A stretch of 64,000 bases of DNA from Tsukamurella sputi (GCF_007858445.1 NZ_VIGV01000008.1:62001-126000); one strand, 5' to 3'. Shown: positions 1 through 8,854, counted from the first letter of the stretch. A program made the numbers and translations. Notes: generated by a model not told the origin, from the sequence alone.

Positions 1-894
1 CCGCCCCGCACTTCCGCCCGGGATCGCCGTCGGCCCCTGCCCGTGCCAGTCGGTGACGAGGGCGTCCACGGCCGCGAGATGCGCGCCGGTCAGTGCCCGC
101 GCGCCGCGGCCGGCCAGCCAGGTGCGGAGCGCCCGGAAACGCAGGGCCGCAGGCAGTTCCGCGATGTCCTTCACCGCCAGGTCGGGGCCCGACGGTGCCG
201 GCGCGAGCCCGTCCAGGGCGTCGTTGTCGGCCCGCAGGGACGCGGCGGTGCGCGCCAGGGACTCGGCCACTCCCCCGCCGAGGACGTCCTCCAGCAGGGG
301 CAGGACCTCGGTGCGCACTCGCACGCGGGTGTACCGCGGGTCGAGGTTGTGGGGGTCCTCCCACGGCGTCAGGCCGAGCTCGGCGCACGCGGCCCGGGTC
401 TCGGCGCGGCGTACGCCCAGCAGTGGCCGGCCGTAGGGCGCGGCCCACGGCGCCATCCCCGCCAGCGACCGGGCGCCGCTGCCGCGCCCGAGGCCGAGCA
501 GCACCGTCTCCGCCTGGTCGTCGAGGGTGTGGCCGAGCAGGACCGGCAGGCCCTCCCGCGCGGCGTCGAGGGCCGCGTACCGGGCGGTCCGGGCCGCACC
601 TTCGGGACCGCCGTCCCCGTCGACGGTGACCGGCAGCACCGCCGCGTGCCGCGCGCCGACGTCCCGCGCGAGCGCCGCAGCGCGCTCGGCCACCTCGGCG
701 GAGCCGTCCTGCAGGCCGTGGTCGACGACGAGCGCGACGGTGTCCAGGCCCGCGGCGAGCGCCCCGGTGAGCAGCGCGAGCGAGTCCGCCCCGCCGGAGA
801 GCGCCACGGCCACCGTCGGGCCGGATCCGTGGTCGTCGTGCCAGGCCCGGACGGCCCGGCGCACGCGCAGCGCCGACCGGCCGGGGCGGTTCAC
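1..894 (-). CDS. tilS: tRNA(Ile)-lysidine synthase TilS (3' end outside window)
   Basis: TilS uses ATP to attach lysine to C34 of the CAU-anticodon tRNA-Ile, converting it to an AUA reader; it acts in the cytoplasm. The minus-strand translation carries the PP-loop motif SGGADS at residues 33-38 and a VVDHGLQDGS stretch (about 56-65), both typical of the N-type ATP pyrophosphatase fold, followed by GHTLDDQAETVLL. The 298 codons present cover the catalytic domain; the C-terminal end runs off position 1. The GTG start at 894 overlaps the stop of the upstream metalloprotease gene (GTGA, 4 bp), indicating coupled translation. The same neighbours occur in M. tuberculosis (Rv3625c-Rv3627c). The gene has no full-length entry among simple ATG ORFs because of its GTG start and the window edge. 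Confidence 0.93.
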   Translation of the reverse strand, partial: MNRPGRSALRVRRAVRAWHDDHGSGPTVAVALSGGADSLALLTGALAAGLDTVALVVDHGLQDGSAEVAERAAALARDVGARHAAVLPVTVDGDGGPEGAARTARYAALDAAREGLPVLLGHTLDDQAETVLLGLGRGSGARSLAGMAPWAAPYGRPLLGVRRAETRAACAELGLTPWEDPHNLDPRYTRVRVRTEVLPLLEDVLGGGVAESLARTAASLRADNDALDGLAPAPSGPDLAVKDIAELPAALRFRALRTWLAGRGARALTGAHLAAVDALVTDWHGQGPTAIPGGSAGR

Positions 895-1922
895 AGGACC
901 CGCGCGATCCAGCGCGACGGATCGTCCAGCTCGTCGGGCAGCGGGAGCGTCTCCGGGCCGGTCCACACCCGGTTGAACCGCTCCATGCCCACCTCGGCGA
1001 TCACGGCGTCGACGAACTTCTTGCCGCGCACGTACTGCGCGATCTTGGCGTCCATGCCCATCAGGGCACGGAGCAGCCGCTGGAACGGGTTCGACGGTGC
1101 CGCACGCCGCCGGTCGAAGGCGGCGCGGATCGTGCCGACGGTGGGGATCACGTCCGGGCCCGCGGCGTCCATGACGTGGTCGGCGTGGCCCTCGAGGAGA
1201 GTGCCCAGCATGAGCAGCCGCTCGACGGCGGCGAACTGCTCGGCGGGGGCCGCGATCTCGAGTACGCCGATGATGCCGCTGTGCCGCGCTCCGCCGGACA
1301 GGGCCCGCTGGGTGCGGGCGAGGAGGTCTCCGACGGAGCCCGCGCCGCCGACGCCGGCGAGCGCCGCGACGTTCTCGCGCATGTAGTCCCGCAGCCACGG
1401 GTTGGCACCGAACTGCACGCGGTGGGTGACCTCGTGCAGGCATACCCACATGCGGAAATCGTCGGGACGCAGCCTCAGCGCGCGTTCGACGGCCAGGACG
1501 TTGGGCACCACGAGGAGCAGCTCGCCGCCGGCGACTCCGAACGGGTCGTATTGCCCCAGAACCGAACCGGAGACCATGCCGAGCATGGCCCCGGCCTGCA
1601 CGCCCGCGAGGCGGGCGCCGACACCCGGATGTCCGGCGTCCTCAGGCTCGATCAGCGCCTCCATCGACCGGGCGGCCGCGGACACCCACTCGCGGCGATC
1701 CACGGTGCGGGCGGGCGGCACGGCCCCCGGGGTGAGCAGACCGGTGACGGCGCGGACATGCTCCTCCGCCTGCGCGGCGTAGCCGAGGAGCTGATCGGCA
1801 GCGCGGTCGCGGGTGTAGGCGGTGGTGGCGGGGCCGTCCCCGAGCACGCTCGCGACCCGCCGTCCGGAGGCGGCCGCCAGTGCCCAATCGACCTGCGCGC
1901 GTACCGGCTTCGATCCCCGCAT
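891..1922 (-). CDS. Zinc-dependent metalloprotease-like protein (Rv3626c family)
   Basis: A 343-residue protein of the actinobacterial family annotated as zinc-dependent metalloprotease, or coenzyme F420 biosynthesis-associated protein (DUF2342 type). The zincin signature HEVTH is visible at residues 163-167, within WVCLHEVTHRVQF; it suggests a metallopeptidase, but no substrate is known to me. There is no signal peptide or membrane segment, so it is probably cytoplasmic. It sits between dacB (5 bp away) and tilS (4-bp overlap), the order seen in M. tuberculosis, which argues for one transcription unit. The ATG at 1922 was chosen; an in-frame GTG at 1937 overlapping the end of dacB is an alternative start. 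Confidence 0.85.
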   Translation of the reverse strand: MRGSKPVRAQVDWALAAASGRRVASVLGDGPATTAYTRDRAADQLLGYAAQAEEHVRAVTGLLTPGAVPPARTVDRREWVSAAARSMEALIEPEDAGHPGVGARLAGVQAGAMLGMVSGSVLGQYDPFGVAGGELLLVVPNVLAVERALRLRPDDFRMWVCLHEVTHRVQFGANPWLRDYMRENVAALAGVGGAGSVGDLLARTQRALSGGARHSGIIGVLEIAAPAEQFAAVERLLMLGTLLEGHADHVMDAAGPDVIPTVGTIRAAFDRRRAAPSNPFQRLLRALMGMDAKIAQYVRGKKFVDAVIAEVGMERFNRVWTGPETLPLPDELDDPSRWIARVL

Positions 1923-1927
1923 GGCGA

Positions 1928-3298
1928 TCAGCGGCACCCGCAGCCGCGCAGCGCGGCGGTCACGGCGTCCATGGCGGGACGGGCCACGTCGACCGGCGTG
2001 CCCGAGGACATCAGGGTGAAGGTGAGCACGGCACCGTCGCGCCCGGTGACGTACCCGGCGAGCGTGGAGACGCCCGAGAGGCTGCCGGTCTTGGCGCGCA
2101 CGTACCCCGCGCCGGGCCGGTTGACGGTGACGTACCGATCGGCCAGGGTGCCGGTGGCGGCCGCCACCGGCAGCAGATCGAGCAGGGGCCGCAGCTGCGG
2201 CTTGCCGGATCCGGCGGCGGCCGTGACGATCCCGTCCAGCACCTTCGCCGGAATGCGGTTGAGGTTCGACAGTCCGTCGACGTCGGAGAGCTCCACGCCG
2301 GTCATGTCGAAGCCGGCGTTGCGCAGCGTGTCGATCACCGCACGGGTGGAGCCGTCGAAGGACAGCGGCTGACCGGCGGCGGCCGCCACCTCCCGGCCGA
2401 TGCTCTCGGCGAGCACGTTGTCGGAGTGCACGAGGGCGTCGTGCAGGCGGGTGCTGAGCGGCGCACTGCGAACGGCGGCGAGCTGCGCGGCCCCCTGCGG
2501 CGCGCGTCCCGCGGCGACCGCGGTCGGCGGCAGGCCGAGGGCGGTGGCGAGCGCCTGACCGGCGGCGAGCGCGGGGTCGTCGACGCGCGGCGAGTAGTCC
2601 TCGCCGGGACGGATGCGGCCCGAGTCGGCGATGAGCGGGGAGAGGGGCGTGATGTCGCCGCCCGCGATGTCGGCGCGCTCCCAGCCCCGGGCGAAGTCCG
2701 GGCCGGTGAACAGCGAGGTGTCGACGACGATGCGGGTGACGGGCGGGACCGCCCGACGGAGCTGGGTCGCCAGATCGGCGATCTTCGGCGCATCGGTGAA
2801 GATCGAGCTGGTGCCGGCACGGAGCGTGGGATCTCCGGCGCCGACCAGGACCGCCTCCCCCGGCGCGGCGCCCGCGACGACGGTGGTGGTGATCCGCTTG
2901 TCGGCGGGGAGCGTCAGCAGCGCGGCGGCCGCCGTGAGCACCTTCGTCGTGGAGGCGGGGATCCGCGGGCGTGCCGCGTCGCGCTGCCACAGCACCTGCC
3001 CGGTACCGGCATCGGCGATCACCCCGGTGAAATCGCCCAGGTCGGGATTGCGCAGCGCGGCGGCGATCTGCGTGGTCACGCCGGCCGCAGTGGGGGCGTC
3101 CGCGGACGTCACCGCAGCGATCGCCGGCGTGTAGGCGACCTCCGCCGGACGCGGGGGCACCTTCTCCGCCAGGTCCTTGTGATCGCGGTAGACGCCCCAG
3201 CCGAGGGCGGCCGCGACGGCGCCGACGACGACCAACGCCAGCACGATCACGGTGATCGCGAGGCGCAGAAGAGTCCGTCGGATCCGCGAGCGTCGCAC
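1928..3298 (-). CDS. dacB: D-alanyl-D-alanine carboxypeptidase/endopeptidase (PBP4, DacB)
   Basis: Class C-type low-molecular-weight penicillin-binding protein that trims or cleaves peptidoglycan stem peptides outside the membrane. The 456-residue product has an N-terminal membrane anchor or signal (about residues 11-33) and all three serine-peptidase motifs: S116-T-T-K119, S292-D-N294 and K403-T-G405. The spacing between SxxK and SDN is long, as in PBP4 enzymes with their inserted domains. The start at 3298 leaves 70 bp to the divergent ppa gene, so the two share a promoter region. It is the first gene of the run dacB, metalloprotease, tilS. Confidence 0.92.
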   Translation of the reverse strand: MRRSRIRRTLLRLAITVIVLALVVVGAVAAALGWGVYRDHKDLAEKVPPRPAEVAYTPAIAAVTSADAPTAAGVTTQIAAALRNPDLGDFTGVIADAGTGQVLWQRDAARPRIPASTTKVLTAAAALLTLPADKRITTTVVAGAAPGEAVLVGAGDPTLRAGTSSIFTDAPKIADLATQLRRAVPPVTRIVVDTSLFTGPDFARGWERADIAGGDITPLSPLIADSGRIRPGEDYSPRVDDPALAAGQALATALGLPPTAVAAGRAPQGAAQLAAVRSAPLSTRLHDALVHSDNVLAESIGREVAAAAGQPLSFDGSTRAVIDTLRNAGFDMTGVELSDVDGLSNLNRIPAKVLDGIVTAAAGSGKPQLRPLLDLLPVAAATGTLADRYVTVNRPGAGYVRAKTGSLSGVSTLAGYVTGRDGAVLTFTLMSSGTPVDVARPAMDAVTAALRGCGCR

Positions 3299-3368
3299 CG
3301 TACCACCCTAACGGCAACCCGACACGGGTATCCTCGGCGTGCATGGTTGACGCGAGCGAAGGGAAACA

Positions 3369-3872
3369 ATGAGCGTCGAATTCGAGGTCACCGTCGAGAT
3401 CGCCAAGGGCTCGCGGAACAAGTACGAGGTGGACCACAAGACCGGTCGCCTCAAGCTGGACCGCTACCTGTACACGTCGTTCGGCTACCCCACCGACTAC
3501 GGCTACATCGAGGACACCCTGGGCGAGGACGGCGATCCGCTGGACGCGCTGGTCCTGCTGCAGGAATCGGTGATCCCCGGCGCCCTGGTCGACTGCCGCG
3601 CCATCGGCATGTTCAAGATGGAGGACGAGAAGGGCGGCGACGACAAGGTGCTCGTCGTTCCGGCCGGCGATCCCCGCTGGGACTCCGTGCAGGACATCGG
3701 CGACATCGACAAGTTCGAGCTGGACGCCATCGAGCACTTCTTCGTGCACTACAAGGACCTCGAGCCCGGCAAGTTCGTCAAGGGCTCGTCCTGGGTGGGC
3801 AAGAAGGAGGCCGAGGAGGAGATCGCTCGTTCGGTCGCCCGCGCCGAGACCGCAGGGTCCGACGCGCACTGA
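3369..3872 (+). CDS. ppa: Inorganic pyrophosphatase (family I)
   Basis: Hydrolyses pyrophosphate to two phosphates, pulling biosynthetic reactions forward; soluble and Mg-dependent. The 167-residue protein has the family I signature with metal-binding aspartates D54, D56 and D59 ([12 protein letters not shown]) and the lysine/tyrosine-rich [12 protein letters not shown] stretch near residues 15-26. Length is normal for bacterial family I enzymes. The start is supported by a purine-rich GAAGGGA site just upstream. It is divergent from dacB, matching the M. tuberculosis Rv3627c/Rv3628 arrangement, and ends in a strong hairpin. Confidence 0.97.
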   Translation: MSVEFEVTVEIAKGSRNKYEVDHKTGRLKLDRYLYTSFGYPTDYGYIEDTLGEDGDPLDALVLLQESVIPGALVDCRAIGMFKMEDEKGGDDKVLVVPAGDPRWDSVQDIGDIDKFELDAIEHFFVHYKDLEPGKFVKGSSWVGKKEAEEEIARSVARAETAGSDAH

Positions 3873-3882
3873 CACCGGTACG

Positions 3883-3920
3883 ACGAAGCGGCGGCGAGGT
3901 TCTCCTCGCCGCCGCTTCGT
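3883..3920. terminator. Bidirectional hairpin terminator between ppa and the lipoprotein gene
   Basis: A perfect 17-bp inverted repeat with a 4-nt TTCT loop lies between the convergent ends of ppa (3872) and the lipoprotein gene (3938). There is no long T run, which is common in actinobacterial terminators. Being symmetric, it can serve both convergent genes. Confidence 0.8.
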
Positions 3921-3937
3921 CCGTCTCGGGGTCCCGC

Positions 3938-4621
3938 CTACAGCTTGGCGGCCACCCGCTTGACGACCTCGTCGAAGGTCGCCGTGTCGACGGTGCCGTC
4001 GGCACCGGGGTTGGCGTTCACCATCGCCAGCACGCCGTTCTTGGTGAAATAGGCGGACGCCGAGTGCGCCGTCTGCCCGCCCGCAACGCGGGAGATCTCG
4101 AAGACGAAGCCCTGGGCCCCGTTGACTCCGGCGGGCAACTCCTTGCGGGTGGTGGTCTGCTTGAGCGAGTCACCGAACGTGATCGAGCCGCATTCGCCGG
4201 TCCCGGCGGCCTCGAACAGCGACAACCGCGCCGAGTTCGGCAGCAGCGTCACTCCGTACCGCACGGTCTTGTCCTTGGACAGGCTCTGCTGCGTGCCGAA
4301 CTTGATGGTCTCGAGCATCTCCTGCTGCGCGGCGACGTTCTTGTCCTTACACGATGCAGGCGTGATCGCCGCCGCCTGGACCTGGCCGACCGCCTGCATC
4401 GCGGACTGGAAGGCGGCATCGTCCGGCACGGTGGCCACCGTCAACCCCGCCGGCGCGTCCGCCTGCGTGAGGGTCTTCGCGGGATCGACGGGCGGGGCCG
4501 ACGGCTCCTGCGACGACGGCGCGGAATTCCCGGAGCCGCCACCGCACGCGGTGAGTGCGAGGCCCACCGCGGCGGTCACCGCAACGATGCTGAGAGAACG
4601 GGTCAGGTCACTGCGGCGCAA
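3938..4621 (-). CDS. Putative lipoprotein of unknown function
   Basis: A 227-residue exported protein. The N-terminus has positive residues, a hydrophobic core and a lipobox LTAC with the lipidated cysteine at residue 26, followed by a Gly/Ser/Pro-rich linker, so it is most likely a membrane-anchored lipoprotein on the outer face of the cytoplasmic membrane. The mature part contains two further cysteines (in TPASCKDK and GTGECGS) that might form a disulfide. The shape resembles small mycobacterial lipoproteins of the sensor/LpqN-LpqT type, but I do not recognise the family. It starts 34 bp after the stop of the MFS-TGT fusion gene on the same strand and could be co-transcribed with it. Confidence 0.75.
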   Translation of the reverse strand: MRRSDLTRSLSIVAVTAAVGLALTACGGGSGNSAPSSQEPSAPPVDPAKTLTQADAPAGLTVATVPDDAAFQSAMQAVGQVQAAAITPASCKDKNVAAQQEMLETIKFGTQQSLSKDKTVRYGVTLLPNSARLSLFEAAGTGECGSITFGDSLKQTTTRKELPAGVNGAQGFVFEISRVAGGQTAHSASAYFTKNGVLAMVNANPGADGTVDTATFDEVVKRVAAKL

Positions 4622-4655
4622 CGGCTTTCTCCTGCCGATCGGGTACCGGATCGGG

Positions 4656-7600
4656 CTAGACCTTACCGAATCCCCGGAGGAACGCCGCGGCGAAGGCGGG
4701 GTAGTCGCCCGCGGCGATCGCCCGGCGCGCCGCGGCGGCCAGGGAGACGAAGAAGTGCTCGTTGTGCAGCGTGCACAGCGTCACCGCGAGGCCCTCGTTG
4801 GCGACGAGGAGGTGATGCACGTAGGCACGGGTGAAGGCGTCGGCACGGTTGGTTCCGCCCGGTCGGCTCGCCGACGGGTCCAGCGGCCGGAAGTCGGCGC
4901 GCAGGGCGGGATCCGTCATGTCCAGGACGCCCGTCGAGGTGTAGACGCGCCCCTCGGCGCCCGCGCGGGCCGGCACGGTGCCGTCGAGGAGGTCCACGCC
5001 CGCCTCGATCGCGGCCAGCAGGTCGGCGGGACCTTCGACGCCCGCGAGGTACCGCGGCCGGTCGGCGTCCAGCTCGCCGAGGGCGGCGCGCAGCGCCGAG
5101 GCGTCCCGCGCCGGCGTGCCGACGGCCTCGATCCGGTAGCCGCCGAAGCCCAGTCCGCCGGCCCGACGGTCCTCTGCTCCCAGGCTCCGCAGACCGCGCG
5201 CGGCGGACCGCCGGCGCTCGGGGTCCGAGCCACCCGTCACCACGGCCCACAGCGACAGCGCGTCGTGCCGGTCCGCGGTCTGCCAGGCGTGCTCGGCGAG
5301 CGCGCGGCGCGCCCAGCGCTCGGTGCGCGCGGGGTCGGCCGGATCGGCCAGTGCGAAGGTGATGTCGAAGCCCATGCGGTGCGCCAGGCGGACCGTCTCC
5401 TCGGGGTCCCAGCGGTGTGGCGAGCCGTCGAGGCGGCCGCGGAAGGCGATGCCCTCGTCGGTGATCCGCGTCTTGCGCTGCTCGGCGACGGCACCGATGC
5501 CGGTGTCGCCGATGGTGGGCGCGGACCACGCCATGGCCGCGCCGACACCGCCGGCGCCCTCGATCACGTCCGGTCCGGGCTGCAGGTACAGCTCGTGCAG
5601 GTCCACGACGAGCGCCGTGGCGCCGAGGTCCGTGAGCTCACGCGGGGTGAGTCCGGCGATCGCGCCGCGGCTCGCCACGGGCAGATATGCGGGCGTCTCG
5701 ATCTCGCCGCGCGGCACCACCATCCGGCCCGCTCGCGAGCCGCCGGCGCCGGTGGCCTCGACGGAGAACCGCACGGGATCCGTGGTGCCGGAGGCGCGCA
5801 GGCGGGTGTTGCCCGCGATCGCGCGGTAACCGGTGCGCAGTTCGGCGAGCTCGGCGGCGAGAGCGGCGTTCTGTTCCCGCAGTTCGTCGATCTCGGAACG
5901 GGACGCCGCCACCGGTGCGGCCGGGGGAACCGCGGGTACCTCGGCCACGGGCATCCCGGCTGCGGGGGCCGAGGCCGCGGGGACGGGGCCCGTGGGCGGT
6001 TCGGTCACGATCTCCTCCGTGGGTACGGTGCCGGCCACCGATTCCGCGGCGGCACTGATCTCAGCGGCCTCGATCGTCTCAGGGCTCGCAGCCGCACCGG
6101 GTTCCGGGGTGGTCGCCTCGACCCCGGCCGCGGTGCGCAACGGCACCGATTTCCAGAACAGCACCAGCACCAGCCCGATGGCGGCCAGGATGGTCACGGC
6201 GAGGAAGACCACGTCCATCGAGTCGGCGAAGCCCGACTTGAGCGGATGGACGAGGGTGTCGGGGAGCTTCTGCAGCGCGGAGGTGTCGGACATGATGCCG
6301 CTCACGGCGCTCGAGTCGCCGTGGATGAGCTTCGCGGCGAAATCCTGTGCCGCGGGACCCTCGTGGCCGGCCGCGGCGCGCTGCAGGGCGGCGGTGTACT
6401 CCGGGTCCTTCGCGGCGTCGCTCATGCGGGTGGTCATCTTGTGCGGCATCTGCGAGAAGAGCACCGAGAGGAAGACCGCGACGCCGAGGGTGCCGCCGAT
6501 CTGCCGGAAGAAGGTGGCTGCTGCGGTGGAGACGCCCATGTCGCGCGGCGGCAAGATGTTCTGCAGCGCCAGGGTCAGGGGCTGCATCAGGTTGCCGAGG
6601 CCGAAGCCGATCACGGCCGCGCCGCCCATGACCCAGCCGATCTCGACGTCGGCGCTGATGTAGTGCATGCCGAACATGCCCGCCGTGAGCAGCACCGCGC
6701 CGATGATCGGGAAGATCCGGTAGCGCCCCGTCCTCGAGATCATCTGGCCGGCCAGGATCGATCCGAGCATGAGGCCGGCCACCATCGGCAGCATGAGGAA
6801 ACCCGCCTTGGTGGGGCTGGCGCCGCGGACCACCTGGAAGTACTGGGGCAGCAGCGAGATGCCGCCGAACATGGCGGCGCCGACGACCATCGAGATGAGC
6901 ACGCCCTGCGCGAAGATGACGTTCTTGAAGATGCGCAGCGGGATGATCGCGTCCTCGCCCATCAGCTTCTCGATCCCGATGAACGCGAGGACGCCGACCG
7001 CGCCGATGGCGTAGCAGGCGATCGCCTTGGTGGAACCCCAGCCCCACTCCTGGCCCTGCTCGGCCACGATCAGCAGCGGGACCAGTCCGACGGACAGCGC
7101 GACGGCACCGAACCAGTCGATGCGCACCCCCTCGCGGCGCGTGTGCGGCAGCCGCAGGACGCGGAAGACCACGGCCAGCGCGACGATGCCGATCGGGACG
7201 TTCACCAGGAAGACCCAGCGCCAGCCGGAGATGCCGAGGATGCTGTCCGCGCCGGAGAAGAGGCCGCCGAGCACGGGGCCGAGCACGGAGCTGGTGCCGA
7301 AGACGGCCAGGAAGTAGCCCTGGTACTTGGCCCGCTCGCGCGGCGGCACGATGTCTCCGATGATGGTCAGCGCCAGCGACATCAGGCCGCCGGCGCCGAG
7401 GCCCTGCACCGCGCGGAAGGCGGCGAGTTCGTACATCGAGGTGGCGGTACTGCACAGCAGCGAGCCGATCACGAAGACCGTGATGGCGAACATGAAGAAG
7501 GGCTTGCGGCCGTAGATGTCCGAGAGCTTGCCGTACAGCGGGGTGACGATCGTCGACGTGATGAGGTACGCCGTGGTCACCCACGCTTGCAGCTTGTAGC

Positions 7601-7763
7601 CGTTGAGGTCGTCGGCGATGGTCCGGATCGCGGTGGAGACGATCGTCTGGTCCAGTGCCGCGAGGAACATGCCCGTCATCAGGCCGGACAGGATGTAGAG
7701 GATCTGCTTGTGCGTGAGGCCGGCGCCCGCTACTTCCTGCCGGTCCAGCGTCGCGGCGGTCAT
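4656..7763 (-). CDS. Fusion protein: DHA2-type MFS transporter plus divergent tRNA-guanine-transglycosylase-like domain
   Basis: One uninterrupted frame of 1035 codons. Residues 1-545 are a 14-TM EmrB/QacA-type (DHA2) major facilitator, with motif A-like GKLSDIYGRKPFF and LDQTIVSTAIRTIADDL near the start; this family exports drugs by proton antiport. Residues about 545-640 are a Pro/Ala-rich linker, then a short coiled coil (IDELREQNAALAAELAELR). Residues about 664-1035 match the full length of bacterial TGT: start VRFSVEATG, RGEIETPAYLPV, and DRPRYLAGVEGPADLL. By my alignment the two catalytic aspartates survive (D753 in GDTG, D927 in LLDGTVPAR) and the zinc-ligand histidine too (H1000 in TLHNEHF). 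The three zinc cysteines and the residues that recognise the deazaguanine base are not conserved (VVTGG instead of VQGG; GGYRIEAVG instead of GGLAVGE). The ATG overlaps the marR stop (ATGA). An internal GTG at 5774 could start a separate TGT, but no ribosome site is evident. Confidence 0.85.
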   Translation of the reverse strand: MTAATLDRQEVAGAGLTHKQILYILSGLMTGMFLAALDQTIVSTAIRTIADDLNGYKLQAWVTTAYLITSTIVTPLYGKLSDIYGRKPFFMFAITVFVIGSLLCSTATSMYELAAFRAVQGLGAGGLMSLALTIIGDIVPPRERAKYQGYFLAVFGTSSVLGPVLGGLFSGADSILGISGWRWVFLVNVPIGIVALAVVFRVLRLPHTRREGVRIDWFGAVALSVGLVPLLIVAEQGQEWGWGSTKAIACYAIGAVGVLAFIGIEKLMGEDAIIPLRIFKNVIFAQGVLISMVVGAAMFGGISLLPQYFQVVRGASPTKAGFLMLPMVAGLMLGSILAGQMISRTGRYRIFPIIGAVLLTAGMFGMHYISADVEIGWVMGGAAVIGFGLGNLMQPLTLALQNILPPRDMGVSTAAATFFRQIGGTLGVAVFLSVLFSQMPHKMTTRMSDAAKDPEYTAALQRAAAGHEGPAAQDFAAKLIHGDSSAVSGIMSDTSALQKLPDTLVHPLKSGFADSMDVVFLAVTILAAIGLVLVLFWKSVPLRTAAGVEATTPEPGAAASPETIEAAEISAAAESVAGTVPTEEIVTEPPTGPVPAASAPAAGMPVAEVPAVPPAAPVAASRSEIDELREQNAALAAELAELRTGYRAIAGNTRLRASGTTDPVRFSVEATGAGGSRAGRMVVPRGEIETPAYLPVASRGAIAGLTPRELTDLGATALVVDLHELYLQPGPDVIEGAGGVGAAMAWSAPTIGDTGIGAVAEQRKTRITDEGIAFRGRLDGSPHRWDPEETVRLAHRMGFDITFALADPADPARTERWARRALAEHAWQTADRHDALSLWAVVTGGSDPERRRSAARGLRSLGAEDRRAGGLGFGGYRIEAVGTPARDASALRAALGELDADRPRYLAGVEGPADLLAAIEAGVDLLDGTVPARAGAEGRVYTSTGVLDMTDPALRADFRPLDPSASRPGGTNRADAFTRAYVHHLLVANEGLAVTLCTLHNEHFFVSLAAAARRAIAAGDYPAFAAAFLRGFGKV

Positions 7764-8239
7764 TCGCCGTCCCGCATCAGCTTGAGGGCCTGCTCGAACT
7801 GTTGGAGCGCCCGGTTCCCCAGGATCACGAACTGGTCGATCTCCTCGTCGGTCCACTCCTCCATGAGCGGCCGCAGCTTCTCGTTGCGCTGCCGGCGGAT
7901 GAAGTCGACCTTCGCGCGGCCCGCATCGGTGGCCGAAACGAGCGCGGCGCGCCGATCGGACGGATCGGCGGTGCGCTCCGCGTAGCCCTGGTTGGTGAGG
8001 GTGGTGACGTACCGGCTCGCCGTCGACGGGTCCGTGTGGATCTGTTCGGCGAGGACCGACGAGCGCATCGGGCCGCCCTTCACGAGCGCGAACAACGCCG
8101 TGTACGCCGCCAGCTCGACGCCGTCCGGCGCCACCGCGTGCCGGGTCATCACCGCGTGCCGCTCCTTGAGCCGAGTGAGTTCGGCGATCACGCCGACGAT
8201 CCCCTCGATCCGCTCCGCACGTTCCTCGTCCGTCATCAC
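7760..8239 (-). CDS. MarR-family transcriptional regulator
   Basis: A 159-residue winged-helix regulator. The DNA-binding part is visible around LAEQIHTDPSTASRYVTTL and the wing follows with DPSDRRAALVSAT, the DxRxxxxxLT-type signature of the family. MarR proteins usually repress an adjacent exporter and release DNA on binding a small aromatic ligand. Here the stop overlaps the ATG of the MFS-TGT fusion gene by 4 bp, so regulator and transporter are one operon and very probably a local autoregulated pair. The upstream region (8280-8315) is unusually A/T-rich for this genome and has two AACTA direct repeats that may be operator half sites. The start may be the second methionine (8236). Confidence 0.9.
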   Translation of the reverse strand: MMTDEERAERIEGIVGVIAELTRLKERHAVMTRHAVAPDGVELAAYTALFALVKGGPMRSSVLAEQIHTDPSTASRYVTTLTNQGYAERTADPSDRRAALVSATDAGRAKVDFIRRQRNEKLRPLMEEWTDEEIDQFVILGNRALQQFEQALKLMRDGE

Positions 8240-8340
8240 GCCTCCGCAGGTCCCGTCCGACCACAGCGCCGTGTTCGGACATGCAAAACTACGTGCAGCC
8301 TACAACTATTAGGATTGCGAGTCGACTCGGGCGAACCGGC

Positions 8341-8823
8341 CTATGCCGCCGATGTCGTGACGATTCTGGCACCCGTCAGCGCCACGAGCGCAGCGAAGTC
8401 CGTGCGGAAGAGGGTGTCGTGCGTGCCCGCCGCGGCGAACAGGTCCGGGTACGCGGCAAGCGACTCGTCGATCACCGTGACCAGCGGCGACGGGTGTCCC
8501 ACGGGCGAGACCCCGCCGATGACCTGGCCGGTGGCGGCGAGCACCTCGTCGGGCGTCGCGCGGGAGATCCGGTCGTGACCGAGCCGCTCGGCGAGTCCTG
8601 CGGTGTCCACGCGATGACGTCCGCTGGACAGCACGAGCAGAGGTGCCCCGTCGGCCAGGAAGACGAGACTGTTGGCGATCGCGCCCACCTCGCATCCCAG
8701 CGCCGCCGCTGCCTCGGCGGCCGTCTTCGCACCGTCGGGCACGTGCCGGATGGTGTCGGGATGCCCGGCGGCGAGGAGCGCGGCGCGGACGGATTCGGTG
8801 CGGGCGGAGTACTGCTCGGTCAC
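8341..8823 (-). CDS. YbaK/EbsC-type aminoacyl-tRNA deacylase
   Basis: A 160-residue stand-alone prolyl-tRNA-editing domain of the YbaK/ProX superfamily, which hydrolyses mischarged aminoacyl-tRNAs such as Cys-tRNA-Pro. Recognisable features are the AAAALGCEVGAIANSLVF stretch, the G(H/N)RV-type HRVD segment, and the GGVSPVGH motif, all conserved in this fold. The GTG start at 8823 was chosen because it lies 31 bp after the upstream gene and the longer frame upstream has no homologous character. It is the last gene of the riboswitch-led group, so it may be co-expressed with the cysteine-desulfurase-like enzyme; a role in cysteine misacylation control would fit but is inference. Confidence 0.85.
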   Translation of the reverse strand: MTEQYSARTESVRAALLAAGHPDTIRHVPDGAKTAAEAAAALGCEVGAIANSLVFLADGAPLLVLSSGRHRVDTAGLAERLGHDRISRATPDEVLAATGQVIGGVSPVGHPSPLVTVIDESLAAYPDLFAAAGTHDTLFRTDFAALVALTGARIVTTSAA

Positions 8824-8854
8824 ACCGCTCAGTATGCCCGGCGTCCCGTCCCGC

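Noticed and set aside
891-3875. One long minus-strand frame of 994 codons spanning dacB and the metalloprotease
   Set aside because: Only its last 343 codons are a real protein; the rest reads dacB and ppa in wrong frames.
4122-7985. A 1287-codon plus-strand open frame over the MFS-TGT gene
   Set aside because: Shadow of the real minus-strand gene; no start context and no recognisable domain.
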